Assembly: GCA_947498065.1 (NCBI GenBank) | Contig: CANMIS010000003.1 | Location: 272,739 to 336,738, forward strand | Direction of reading: 5' to 3' | From: an uncultured Erythrobacter sp. | Lineage (GTDB): Bacteria; Pseudomonadota; Alphaproteobacteria; Sphingomonadales; Sphingomonadaceae | Length of the DNA stretch: 64,000 bases | Shown: one piece after another, positions 46,144 through 54,127 of the stretch | Position numbering within the stretch: the stretch's first letter is position 1 | Layout: every line of letters begins with the position of its first letter | Notes under the pieces: generated by a model | Told to the model about the DNA's origin: nothing | The model's database searches: none | The model's input: the letters and a program-made list of their open reading frames with translations, nothing else | Position numbers and translations under genes: made by a program

Positions 46144-47015
46144 TGCCACTCATCGAAGAACGCATGGATATGCCGGGCGGCGCGAAGATGGCGCTGAGCG
46201 TTGTCGTCAATGTTGAAGAAGGCAGCGAAATGACCATTGCTCGCGGCGATCGCGGGATGGAGCCGGTCGATGAATTGGGCGTTTTCGTAAAGTCGAAGAT
46301 GCGAAATTACTCCAATGAGTCCAATTACCTTTATGGTATCAAGGCGGGCGCGCCGCGTGTCGTGAAACTGCTCAAACGTTATGACATCATGGCGAGCTGG
46401 ACAGTGGCCGCGCTGAGTTTGGAAAACCACCCGGAGATCGCCCAAGCCATTGTCGAATTAGGGCACGAACCGGTCAGCCACGGCTGGCGCTGGGTACATC
46501 AGTTTAAGATGGACGAGGATCAGGAGCGCGAGTTCATTCGCAAGGCTGTGACCAGCATAGAGAAGACGTGCGGCGTGCGCCCCTATGGCTGGCTCTCGCG
46601 CTATCTGTTGACCGACAACACCCGCCGCCTACTTCAGGAAGAGGGTTTCAGCTATCACATGGATGATTACTCTGGGGACGTTCCCTTTTGGGATCGCGAG
46701 ACCATACCGGGTAAGCCGATGTGCATCCTGCCCTATCAACTCGATAGCAATGATATGAAGATGTGGACGGACCCGGCGCTGACGCCGCATCAATGGTTGG
46801 ACTATGCCAAGGCGAACTTCGATCAGGTCTATCGCGAGGGTGAGGAAGGCAATCCGAAGATGATGAGCTTGGGGCTGCATTTGCGGATTATCGGTCGGCC
46901 GGGCCGGATCTGGGCGCTGGAGGAATTCTTCAAGCATGTCCGCGCGCATGACGGCGTTTGGGTGACCACGCGCAAGGCGATTGCTGATCACTTTATTGCG
47001 GAGAACCCGGCTTGA
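46143..47015 (+). CDS. PuuE-like polysaccharide-deacetylase-fold cyclic amide hydrolase 3
   Basis: Protein of 290 residues, the clearest allantoinase (PuuE) relative of the three: ALSVVVNVEEGSEMTIARGD at the start corresponds to the NYEEGGE region of PuuE, and GHEPVSHGWRW to its ASHGWRW motif. It lacks a signal peptide. PuuE opens the allantoin ring without the usual metal; relatives open cyclic imides and ureides. With the nearby amidase gene this fits ring opening followed by de-amidation. Confidence 0.88.
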   Translation: MPLIEERMDMPGGAKMALSVVVNVEEGSEMTIARGDRGMEPVDELGVFVKSKMRNYSNESNYLYGIKAGAPRVVKLLKRYDIMASWTVAALSLENHPEIAQAIVELGHEPVSHGWRWVHQFKMDEDQEREFIRKAVTSIEKTCGVRPYGWLSRYLLTDNTRRLLQEEGFSYHMDDYSGDVPFWDRETIPGKPMCILPYQLDSNDMKMWTDPALTPHQWLDYAKANFDQVYREGEEGNPKMMSLGLHLRIIGRPGRIWALEEFFKHVRAHDGVWVTTRKAIADHFIAENPA

Positions 47016-47767
47016 ACCTGCGCCTCGAATTGGACGGAAATGTTGCGCATCTGCTTATTGATCGCGCTGACAAGCGCAACGCGTTTAGCATGGCGATGTG
47101 GCAGGCGATGCCCGGTCTGCTCGATCAGGCAGAAAACAATCCGGATGCGCGCGTTCTGGTGCTGCGATCGGCGGATGGCGGCGCGTTTTGCGCGGGCGCG
47201 GATATCAAGGAATTGCTTGCCAACAAGGATGACGCCGCGTGGCGCGCGGCCAATCAGGCAGCGATCAACACCGTTCAGCATAAGCTGGCGCGGCTCAATA
47301 TGCCGACCCTCGCTTGGGTGGAGGGCGACTGCATCGGCGGGGGCTGCGGCCTTGCGCTGGCGTGCGACATGCGGCTTGCGAATGACGCGGCGCGTTTCGG
47401 AATTACCCCGGCCAAACTTGGACTGGTCTATCCGCTGCATGATGTGAAGCTGCTGATCGATTTGGTTGGGGCAGGGCAGGCGCGCCGGATGCTGTACACG
47501 GGCGAATTGATTGATGCCGACGAAGCGCTGAGGATCGGTCTGATCGAGCTGGTCGCTGACAGTCCAGAGGCGCAAATCGGCGCGCTGCTATCGGCAAGCC
47601 CGCATTCGATCCGCGAAAGCAAACGCATGATCCGCTTTGTGCTGGATGGCCAAGCGGATGAAAGCGAAGAAACCGCCGAGATGTTCGCGCGTGCATTCAC
47701 GTTACCAGATTTTGCGGAAGGGACGCAGGCCTTCGTTGAGAAGCGCGGGGCGAAGTTCGGCAAATGA
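47012..47767 (+). CDS. Enoyl-CoA hydratase/isomerase (crotonase) family
   Basis: Protein of 251 residues. Oxyanion-hole residues in GAFCAGADIKEL and CIGGGCGLALACDMRLA; catalytic-glutamate regions around PAKLGLVYP. Start is TTG at 47012, overlapping the previous TGA (TTGA), the only in-frame choice that keeps the N-terminal strand LRLELDGNVAHLLIDR. It hydrates or isomerises an unsaturated acyl-CoA. The second glutamate is not clearly kept, so the exact reaction is uncertain. Confidence 0.9.
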   Translation: MNLRLELDGNVAHLLIDRADKRNAFSMAMWQAMPGLLDQAENNPDARVLVLRSADGGAFCAGADIKELLANKDDAAWRAANQAAINTVQHKLARLNMPTLAWVEGDCIGGGCGLALACDMRLANDAARFGITPAKLGLVYPLHDVKLLIDLVGAGQARRMLYTGELIDADEALRIGLIELVADSPEAQIGALLSASPHSIRESKRMIRFVLDGQADESEETAEMFARAFTLPDFAEGTQAFVEKRGAKFGK

Positions 47768-48666
47768 GTATCGCGCATGGCACCATTATGGGCGGGCTTT
47801 CGACCGTACCAAACTTAGAGCGCGCATTGAACGGCTACCGCGATTGCTTTGGATTGGAAGTGGTCGAACAAGGCGAATTGCCCGCCGATCTTGCTGCAAG
47901 TTGGGGCTGCGCTGGCAATGCTGGTGCGCCATATGCTGTGCTTCGCCCAGCCAGCGGAGAGCCGTGCTGGTTTCGCCTTGTTGAGCAAGAAACGCACCCC
48001 GATTTTAAGCCAACGCGCAGCTATGGCTGGGCGGCGTTTGAATGCACAGTCGAAGACGTATGGCATTGGCCGAAGGTCGTCGAGGACGCTGGTTTCACGA
48101 TCGTCGGGCCACCCAAAAAGCTGGAGAATATCGAGCCTGCCTTCATCCCGATGCAGGTGCTCGGCACCGGGCAGGAAATGGTCTATCTCAACCAGGTCTT
48201 GAACGACTTGCCCGGCACCGATTTGCCGCGCGCGGCCTCGCCAGTGGACCGCATTTTCATTGTTGTTCTAGCCACGCCGGACCGGGAGGCGAGCCTTGAC
48301 TGGTACAGTCGGCGCCTCGGCCTGGAGCGCGGCGCGGGCTACACTTTGCCCTATTCGATGATCAACAATGCGTTCGGCCTGCCCGCTGATACGCTGACGA
48401 CGATTACCATGGTCCAGCAAGATCGGATGCCGATTGTCGAGGTGGATGATTATCCGTCCGAAACCATCGAACGACCGCGCATGCTAGGCCAATTGCCTCC
48501 GGGAAATGCGCTGGTCAGCCTGGCTGTGCGCGATTTGGACAGCTGCGATGTGGAGTGGATAGCCCCGCCTATCCAGCGCGAAGGCGCGATTTACGAAAGT
48601 CGCCGCTGCGCCACAACGATTGGGACTGGCGGGGAGTTAGTGGAGCTGATCGAAGTCGGTGATTGA
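47764..48666 (+). CDS. VOC-superfamily protein (cytoplasmic, two-domain)
   Basis: Protein of 300 residues with two VOC units: IMGGLSTVPNLERALNGYRDCFGLEVV at the start and IFIVVLATPDREASLDWYSRRLGLE at mid-protein. No signal peptide. Resembles extradiol-dioxygenase or glyoxalase relatives that work on CoA esters or ring compounds, and is similar in layout to 52,803-53,789. Last gene of the 39,985-48,666 operon; overlaps the crotonase by 4 bp. Confidence 0.85.
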   Translation: MSIAHGTIMGGLSTVPNLERALNGYRDCFGLEVVEQGELPADLAASWGCAGNAGAPYAVLRPASGEPCWFRLVEQETHPDFKPTRSYGWAAFECTVEDVWHWPKVVEDAGFTIVGPPKKLENIEPAFIPMQVLGTGQEMVYLNQVLNDLPGTDLPRAASPVDRIFIVVLATPDREASLDWYSRRLGLERGAGYTLPYSMINNAFGLPADTLTTITMVQQDRMPIVEVDDYPSETIERPRMLGQLPPGNALVSLAVRDLDSCDVEWIAPPIQREGAIYESRRCATTIGTGGELVELIEVGD

Positions 48667-48697
48667 GAAGGCGCGCTCCGCACCCTAGCGTAACATC

Positions 48698-49159
48698 TCA
48701 ACTTGCATAATCGAGTGGCAGCGCCGTGGTCGATTTTATGACTTCCATCGAGAAGCTGGCGCTGACGTCTGACAGCGTCACGCCGTCGATCAGCCGCTTG
48801 TAGATTTCGTCATAACCAGAGATGTCTGGCGCGACGACTTTGAGCAGGTAATCGACGTCGCCCGCCATTCTGTGCACTTCGATAATTTCCGGAATGGCCG
48901 AAACGACGGTGGCGAAATCCTTCAGCCATTTGTCAGAATGATCGCTGGTTCGGATCAGCACAAAGCCGGTCAGATCGAGGCCGATTTTGCGCGGATCGAG
49001 CAGAGCGACCCGATCACGGATCACCCCGGTCTCTTCAAGCCGCTTCATCCGCTTCCAAACGGGTGTGGAGGAGATGCCGATGCGAGACGAAATCTCGGCG
49101 ACCGTCAGAGAGGCTTTTTCCTGAATCAGGGTGAGCAGGCGTTTGTCGATTCTATCCAT
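48698..49159 (-). CDS. Lrp/AsnC family transcriptional regulator
   Basis: Protein of 153 residues, the standard size. HTH: MDRIDKRLLTLIQEKASLTVAEISSRIGISSTPVWKRMKRLEETGVI; RAM effector domain: VHRMAGDVDYLLKVVAPDISGYDEIYKRL. These regulators sense amino acids or related acids. It is convergent with the catabolic operon and divergent from the exported protein at 49,313. A TGATAGA/TCTATCA inverted repeat lies 20 bp upstream and may be its own binding site. Confidence 0.95.
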   Translation of the reverse strand: MDRIDKRLLTLIQEKASLTVAEISSRIGISSTPVWKRMKRLEETGVIRDRVALLDPRKIGLDLTGFVLIRTSDHSDKWLKDFATVVSAIPEIIEVHRMAGDVDYLLKVVAPDISGYDEIYKRLIDGVTLSDVSASFSMEVIKSTTALPLDYAS

Positions 49160-49178
49160 GATTCTCTGATATCAAGAA

Positions 49179-49199
49179 TGATAGAAAAATCATCTATCA
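49179..49199. promoter_or_regulatory. Inverted repeat upstream of the Lrp-type gene
   Basis: TGATAGA, seven bases, TCTATCA: perfect 7-bp arms in an AT-rich stretch 20 bp upstream of the Lrp ATG. Lrp-type regulators usually bind such AT-rich inverted repeats in their own promoters. Single copy found. Confidence 0.45.
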
Positions 49200-49262
49200 A
49201 AATGCACAGAAATAGGGCGAATCACTCTTTGCCTGGCCCTTAGCGTCTATACCCGTAAGAAT

Positions 49263-49274
49263 TTGTCCGGACAT
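49263..49274. promoter_or_regulatory. Near-palindromic operator TTGTCCGGACAT (GntR-type), site 5
   Basis: Eleven of twelve bases match the TTGTCCGGACAA palindrome; the flank ATTTGTCCGGACA repeats that of site 4. It lies 38 bp before the ATG of the exported protein at 49,313, which places that orphan gene in the regulon. Confidence 0.65.
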
Positions 49275-49312
49275 ATCTTTGCAAACAGGCGCAGGCAGGC
49301 TATGTCACCGGA

Positions 49313-49951
49313 ATGCGAAAATCCCTCATATTGCTTGTCGTTGGGCTCGTCCCTTTCTCCGCAACCGCTCTTGCTGCCGATACTCTTTCGCCGGGTATCT
49401 GGACCAACACGGAAGATGTCTATTTCGCCGAAGAGGAAGGCCGCGAAAAGGGCGAATGGGCCGGTATTGAAGTCGGCGAAGAAGGCCAATGGAGGTGGAT
49501 CGATCCGTATGGCGCATCCAAGTCCGAATGGTCTTCTGATCCAATCCCCAATCTGAGCACCCGCGAAGCAGGTGGCTGGCAAATTGGCGACACGGAGGTA
49601 CGCCGCGCGCGGCCTTTGTCCTGCTGGGTCGCCGTCCGCAAGCACGAACCTAAGCCCGATGGCAGCGAAGATTGGACGTTTGAGCGCGGCCTTTCGATCT
49701 TTGACCAAGGTGGCCGCATCTTGCTGGAAGGCGGAGAGATCGCGCCGGATGTGACGATCCGAGTTCGCAATGTCACTTGGGCAAAAGGCAGCAATCAAAA
49801 GCCGGTTCGCGTCATCTATGTTCACACCAATGATATGGTGCGCGCCGATAGCTATAGCTGGTCATCACCCACCTCAGAGATCGTCGGCATCAACCTTCGC
49901 TGGGTGCAAGCAAGTTGCAGCGAAACGCCGACGCAAATCGAGGGAATTTGA
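49313..49951 (+). CDS. Exported protein of unknown function, probable regulon member
   Basis: Protein of 212 residues with a signal peptide (LILLVVGLVPFSATALA, cut near residue 21). The mature protein is rich in tryptophan and acidic residues (FAEEEGREKGEWAGIEVGEE, WRWIDPYG, WSSDPIP) and has two cysteines. No family was recognised. It has GntR-type operator site 5 upstream and ends just before a quinone-oxidoreductase-like gene. It may bind or process the substrate in the periplasm; this rests only on export and co-regulation. Confidence 0.7.
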   Translation: MRKSLILLVVGLVPFSATALAADTLSPGIWTNTEDVYFAEEEGREKGEWAGIEVGEEGQWRWIDPYGASKSEWSSDPIPNLSTREAGGWQIGDTEVRRARPLSCWVAVRKHEPKPDGSEDWTFERGLSIFDQGGRILLEGGEIAPDVTIRVRNVTWAKGSNQKPVRVIYVHTNDMVRADSYSWSSPTSEIVGINLRWVQASCSETPTQIEGI

Positions 49952-49956
49952 TCGCT

Positions 49957-50934
49957 ATGGAAACCCTGCGCGCAGTCATCGACCAAACCGGCGGGCCCGA
50001 AGTCATCGATTGGGTGACCGAGGAGCTTCCTCATCCAGCTGCCGGTGAAGTCACGATTGAACATGGGGCAATTGGCCTCAACTACATCGACACATACCAT
50101 CGCCGGGGCATCTATCCTGTGGATCTGCCGAGCGGCCTGGGCCTCGAAGCTGCTGGACGCATCTGCGCGATCGGCGACGGGGTTGAGGGCTTTGCTGTCG
50201 GTGACCGTGTCGCAACCTTCGGTCCCTTACTGGGGGCCTATGCGACGCGTCGCAACATTGGCGCAGAGCACCTATTCCGACTGCCCGAGTCCATCGATGA
50301 TAAAACTGCGGCGGCGGCGATCCTTAAGGGCTGCACGACCGAATTTCTGGTCGAACGATGCGCCAAGGTTGAGGCTGGCTGGCCAGTTCTGGTCCATGCT
50401 GCGGCAGGAGCAACGGGCCTATTGCTGGTCCAATGGCTGCACCACATTGGCGCGGAAGTGATCGGTACGGTTTCAACCGAAGAAAAAGCCGAAGCCGCCC
50501 GGGCAGCCGGTGCGGATCATATCATCTTCTACAAGGAAGAAGACACCGCCGTGCGCACCAGAGAGATCACTGGCGGCATGGGCGTGCGTGTGACGTTCGA
50601 TGGGATCGGCCGGTCAACTTGGGAAACATCGCTCGATGCAACGGGCCTGCGCGGTCTGATCATCAATTACGGCAATGCAGACGCGCCGGTTGGCGAGGTT
50701 GATGTTGGCGTGCTTGCGCTGAAGGGCTCGCTGTTCAACACGCGGCCCATGCTGTTTCACTATTACGAAGATCCTGCCGAGCGTGCGGCGGGCGCGGCGC
50801 GCGTTTGGGAGATGATTGAGAGCGGTGCTTTGTCGGTAACGATTGGCCAGACCTATGCGTTGACCGATGCGGCGCAGGCGCACCGCGATCTGCAATCGGG
50901 CAAGACGACCGGATCAACGATCCTGCTGCCGTAA
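49957..50934 (+). CDS. Quinone oxidoreductase (zeta-crystallin-like MDR family)
   Basis: Protein of 325 residues of the zinc-free medium-chain dehydrogenase/reductase branch: LNYIDTYHRRGIYPVDLPSGLGLEAAG is the QOR signature, with LVHAAAGATGLLLVQWLH as the NADPH-binding region. It reduces quinones or alpha,beta-unsaturated ketones with NADPH. The start is ATG 49957, 5 bp after the previous stop; GAGGGAATTTG gives a ribosome-binding site. Confidence 0.93.
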   Translation: METLRAVIDQTGGPEVIDWVTEELPHPAAGEVTIEHGAIGLNYIDTYHRRGIYPVDLPSGLGLEAAGRICAIGDGVEGFAVGDRVATFGPLLGAYATRRNIGAEHLFRLPESIDDKTAAAAILKGCTTEFLVERCAKVEAGWPVLVHAAAGATGLLLVQWLHHIGAEVIGTVSTEEKAEAARAAGADHIIFYKEEDTAVRTREITGGMGVRVTFDGIGRSTWETSLDATGLRGLIINYGNADAPVGEVDVGVLALKGSLFNTRPMLFHYYEDPAERAAGAARVWEMIESGALSVTIGQTYALTDAAQAHRDLQSGKTTGSTILLP

Positions 50935-50967
50935 CTGGGGCTTGCGCAGGGGCGCTGCCGGGGCGCG

Positions 50968-51801
50968 TTATTCCGCGGCGACGGCTATACTTTGGCGTTC
51001 GAGCAATTGGATCAGTAGCTCAGCGAATTCGTCAGGCTTTTCCTGCGTGAAGCCTAAGGTCCAATCTTCTCTCTCGACATAGTGCCCAGAAAACAGATGG
51101 CTGCTTGATCGGGTCGGTTTGAACAGATCATCGCCCGGATTGATGAGGTCCACATCGTGGGGCAGCCCTTCCAATCGGGCGGGGAACTTCTCATTGTAGT
51201 CGAGCAGGGCGAGATTACCCCAGCCATAGCTTTCGCCGGATCGCACCATCTCCGCATATTGCTGTGCCAATGTGGCAAGCGACGTTTCAGGCGCGGCGTT
51301 GCGGGTCAGCATTTCCCAGAATTTTACGAAGCGGCTGCCGGCCTTGTCGAGCGGGATGTGCACGAAGGCGTTCCGGATCCGCTCGACCTGGCCGCTGTCG
51401 AGCAAGGCGGCTGATGCTACGACGATATGCCCAACATCATCGGGGCGCTGTGCGGCCATTTCGACCGCGACTTTGGATCCGCCGTGAAGGCCGAACAGAT
51501 CCAGTTTCTGACCGTTAGTGAGCAGACCCAATCCTTCGGCCGCCTGCCACATGGCAGAGGCGTAGTCCTCTGCAGTGATCGGTTCTGAGGGGACATCAGA
51601 TTCGCCATATCCAGGAAAGTCTGCAGCCGCAGCCGTCCGGCTTGATCCGATCAGCTCCAAAGCCTCAGCAAAGATGCGGCTGGATTGTGGGAACATGTGC
51701 AGCAGTAGAACCGGCGGCTGATCAGAGCCTCCGTTACGCGCAATTCGAGCGTGGATCTGGCCGTAGGGCCCGTCGAGAAATTCTCGCTTCACTTCAGCCA
51801 T
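50968..51801 (-). CDS. Alpha/beta hydrolase with altered nucleophile elbow
   Basis: Protein of 277 residues, related to the hydrolases at 17,747 and 55,504 (HMFPQSSRIF oxyanion region, FPGYGESDVP). Where those have GFHSG, this one has GLHGGSK, so the expected nucleophile serine is glycine and a serine comes two residues later. It may be inactive, use another residue or be a lyase-type member. ATG 51801 follows GAGGGAGCG. Its promoter holds a long AT-rich inverted repeat shared with TonB receptor 2; the IclR gene lies immediately upstream. Confidence 0.83.
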   Translation of the reverse strand: MAEVKREFLDGPYGQIHARIARNGGSDQPPVLLLHMFPQSSRIFAEALELIGSSRTAAAADFPGYGESDVPSEPITAEDYASAMWQAAEGLGLLTNGQKLDLFGLHGGSKVAVEMAAQRPDDVGHIVVASAALLDSGQVERIRNAFVHIPLDKAGSRFVKFWEMLTRNAAPETSLATLAQQYAEMVRSGESYGWGNLALLDYNEKFPARLEGLPHDVDLINPGDDLFKPTRSSSHLFSGHYVEREDWTLGFTQEKPDEFAELLIQLLERQSIAVAAE

Positions 51802-51848
51802 GATCGCTCCCTCGAATGTGTTTGTCGTTTTACTCACACATGACGTAT

Positions 51849-51885
51849 ATATGTATAATTGAACTCGAGTAATATACATATATGA
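51849..51885. promoter_or_regulatory. AT-rich inverted repeat, candidate IclR operator, site A
   Basis: Perfect 9-bp arms ATATGTATA (51849-51857) and TATACATAT (51873-51881) with a 15-bp spacer, followed by ATGA. The arrangement ATATGTATAAT - 11 bp - AATAT..ACATATATGA recurs at 62,598-62,636, upstream of TonB receptor 2. Located 48 bp upstream of the hydrolase ATG and downstream of the IclR gene. Confidence 0.65.
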
Positions 51886-51968
51886 AATATATGTCCAGCG
51901 AAAGCGAGCATCAGCGCGCCTTTTCAGGCAAAGCGAATTGCAAAACTGGTGGGTGAATTTTGTTTGCC

Positions 51969-52745
51969 TTAGACTAGGCGCGTTTCGGCAATCTCAAGCT
52001 TATGCTTGGTCGCAAGATCGAGCAGGGTTGAGCGATATTCTTGTTCGTTTTCAGTGATTCGCTCACTTGGTCCGGCCAGACCGACGACTAACACCTCGCT
52101 TGAGCGGCTAGGCTTAACAGGCAGGCAGATCGCGCCGATTCCTTCGACCAAAAGGTCGCACCGCATGGCTGCTTTTTTTTCTGAGAAGTCGTGAAGGATT
52201 GAGTTTAGCTCTTTCTCATCGATCACATTGTCCGGCGTCAGTGTTCTTTCGTGCTCGATCAGCCAATCCCGCTCAGCCGGATCCATGCCTGCAATTGCCG
52301 CCAATCCGGTAAGCGAGTGGAGGATGGGCATCATCGTACCAATTTGCGATGCGACGCCGATGGGGAACTTTGTCTCTAGCCCATGAACGACGCGGATTCT
52401 CGCCCCGACGCGGCGAAGAATGTTGACCGTTTCGCGAGTCTTTTCATTCAGCTCCGTCGCGTAGGAAACGATCCGCTTCTCGTGGTCGAGAAAGTCAGGA
52501 ATCCAATCGACAATCGCGGCGAGGCTGCGCGAAGGGTAATAGCACCGACTCGACATATCGAAGTCGATATAGCCCATGAGATAGATGCTCTTAAGCAGGG
52601 CATGGGTGCTGACCAAGGGGTATCCCAAGCGGTCCGAGATATCCTTTGCCGGCAGAGGTCGACGCACGGAGTCAAACATTTCGAATATCTCGAAAACCCG
52701 CCGAACGGATTTGATCACCTTGTCATCCATGACCTCTCTTTTCAC
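51969..52745 (-). CDS. IclR family transcriptional regulator
   Basis: Protein of 258 residues. Winged helix in residues about 8-75 (VRRVFEIFEMFDSVRRPLPAKDISDRLGYPLVSTHALLKSI) and the IclR effector domain (about 85-255) with ETRETVNILRRVG, HSLTGLAAIAG and VGLAGPSERIT. Start GTG 52745 has AAGGGA upstream; ATG 52730 is an alternative with a closer box. It follows the VOC gene by 57 bp on the same strand. Probably controls the second uptake block through the AT-rich sites A and B. Ligand unknown, probably an aromatic or acidic intermediate. Confidence 0.93.
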   Translation of the reverse strand: MKREVMDDKVIKSVRRVFEIFEMFDSVRRPLPAKDISDRLGYPLVSTHALLKSIYLMGYIDFDMSSRCYYPSRSLAAIVDWIPDFLDHEKRIVSYATELNEKTRETVNILRRVGARIRVVHGLETKFPIGVASQIGTMMPILHSLTGLAAIAGMDPAERDWLIEHERTLTPDNVIDEKELNSILHDFSEKKAAMRCDLLVEGIGAICLPVKPSRSSEVLVVGLAGPSERITENEQEYRSTLLDLATKHKLEIAETRLV

Positions 52746-52802
52746 TACCGCGTCCCTTTTTGCAATTGTGGTTTCGGATGATTTTGAGTGCGGGGCTGGG
52801 CC

Positions 52803-53789
52803 CTAGCCCTCGATGATTTCTATAAGGAAGCCGTCGGGGTCTTGCAGGATCATGGTCCGCGCGTTGCCCAGTAGCGGGCTTGTGCGTTCAGCAGCGGGTT
52901 TGACGATCGTTGTTCCAGCATCATTGGCTCGCTTGGCGATCTCATCAAATTTCGCGGTCACGAAAGACCACATGGCGATGCCGCGATTGGGCGGGCCGTA
53001 AGATGGGGCGGGGCTTTCGATGGTCGCGTCGCCGTGGTCCATCAGCACCACGTATCCGCTTGCGGCGCCAGCGGAGAAGCCTTGGATAAAGCGCTCTTCG
53101 GTGCCCTCTGGCATAAGCAATGCGGAGCGGTCACCGACGGTGAAGGACACGTCCCGCCGGATTTCATAGCCGAGCACGTCATTGAAGAAGGCGACGGTTG
53201 CATCAGCCTTTGTGATGCAGCGGGCGGAGTAAGACGCGCCGCCCATTCCGGTGGTGGGATCAATCGGCCCGGTTGGAACGAAGATATCAGGCCGGGTGAC
53301 GCCCATTACGAAGACGTTCTCCGGCGCTTTGTAGACGATCTCTGCCGAGATGTAGGTCTCACCGGTTGGGCTGGTGAACTCCATTTCCTTCACGCCAATC
53401 GTGGACTCGACGCCAATTGCGTTCATGCGTTCTTCGTGGGCGCGAAGGTCGTTGATTGGGAAGCTGATCGTTGCGCCGCCAGTGTTGAGGCCGGAATAGT
53501 CTGGCCGCACCAGTGGAGTATCCTGATGGATGTGGATTACGCGGATCTGGATGTTCGCGCCTTCGCCAGCCTTGGTGAAGCCGCAGACGGAGATCGCTTG
53601 CGAGGCATCGAAGCCGAGATAGCTTGCTGTGCCCGCATCCGCGTCTTCCCATCCACTCGATACGAGCCCGTACCCCTCGGTGAAAATCCGCTCCATGGTC
53701 TCGCGGTCGCGCGTGACCAATGTGACAGTGTGCAATGGGCCAGCCAGCGCGTCATCCGGGCTGCTTTTCGGGACAAAAATATCTTCCAT
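52803..53789 (-). CDS. VOC-superfamily protein (cytoplasmic, two-domain)
   Basis: Protein of 328 residues. First VOC unit: LHTVTLVTRDRETMERIFTEGYGLV; second: ASYSARCITKADATVAFFNDVLGYEIRRD; C-terminal TMILQDPDGFLIEIIEG carries the usual metal-ligand glutamate. No signal peptide. Layout resembles two-domain extradiol dioxygenase-like or glyoxalase enzymes and the protein at 47,764. It precedes the IclR gene in the operon and may cleave or rearrange an aromatic or unsaturated intermediate. Confidence 0.87.
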   Translation of the reverse strand: MEDIFVPKSSPDDALAGPLHTVTLVTRDRETMERIFTEGYGLVSSGWEDADAGTASYLGFDASQAISVCGFTKAGEGANIQIRVIHIHQDTPLVRPDYSGLNTGGATISFPINDLRAHEERMNAIGVESTIGVKEMEFTSPTGETYISAEIVYKAPENVFVMGVTRPDIFVPTGPIDPTTGMGGASYSARCITKADATVAFFNDVLGYEIRRDVSFTVGDRSALLMPEGTEERFIQGFSAGAASGYVVLMDHGDATIESPAPSYGPPNRGIAMWSFVTAKFDEIAKRANDAGTTIVKPAAERTSPLLGNARTMILQDPDGFLIEIIEG

Positions 53790-53811
53790 GATTGAGTTCC
53801 TGCAGCTGAGA

Positions 53812-54108
53812 TTAGGCGGGGGCTTCGACGAGCAAGACTTCGGCTTCGGCGATGCCTTCGCGCAGCTTTTTCACCTCTGCATATTCAGGCGAGTCCCAGA
53901 ACTTCTTGGCCGATGCCTTGTCCGGCCACTTTGAAATCGCGACAGAGGCATAGCCCTCAAGAGTGCCTTCCAGCAGCTCAGCTCCTGGCGCGACGATCAG
54001 ATATTCGCCGCCATATTGCGCGACGAGCGGGGCGACGGCCTGGCCATAGCCCGCACGGAATTTGTCGCGGTCGTGGATCTTGCATGCAATCATCATAAAG
54101 GCGGCCAT
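53812..54108 (-). CDS. DUF1330 family protein
   Basis: Protein of 98 residues with the ferredoxin-like dimeric barrel pattern of DUF1330: MMIACKIHDRDKFRAGYGQAVAPLVAQYGGEYL at the start and WPDKASAKKFWDSPEYAEVKKLRE towards the end. Small members of this superfamily include isomerases and monooxygenases. Between the MFS transporter and VOC genes. Confidence 0.85.
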   Translation of the reverse strand: MAAFMMIACKIHDRDKFRAGYGQAVAPLVAQYGGEYLIVAPGAELLEGTLEGYASVAISKWPDKASAKKFWDSPEYAEVKKLREGIAEAEVLLVEAPA

Positions 54109-54127
54109 TTGTGGTCCTTTCTAAAAC

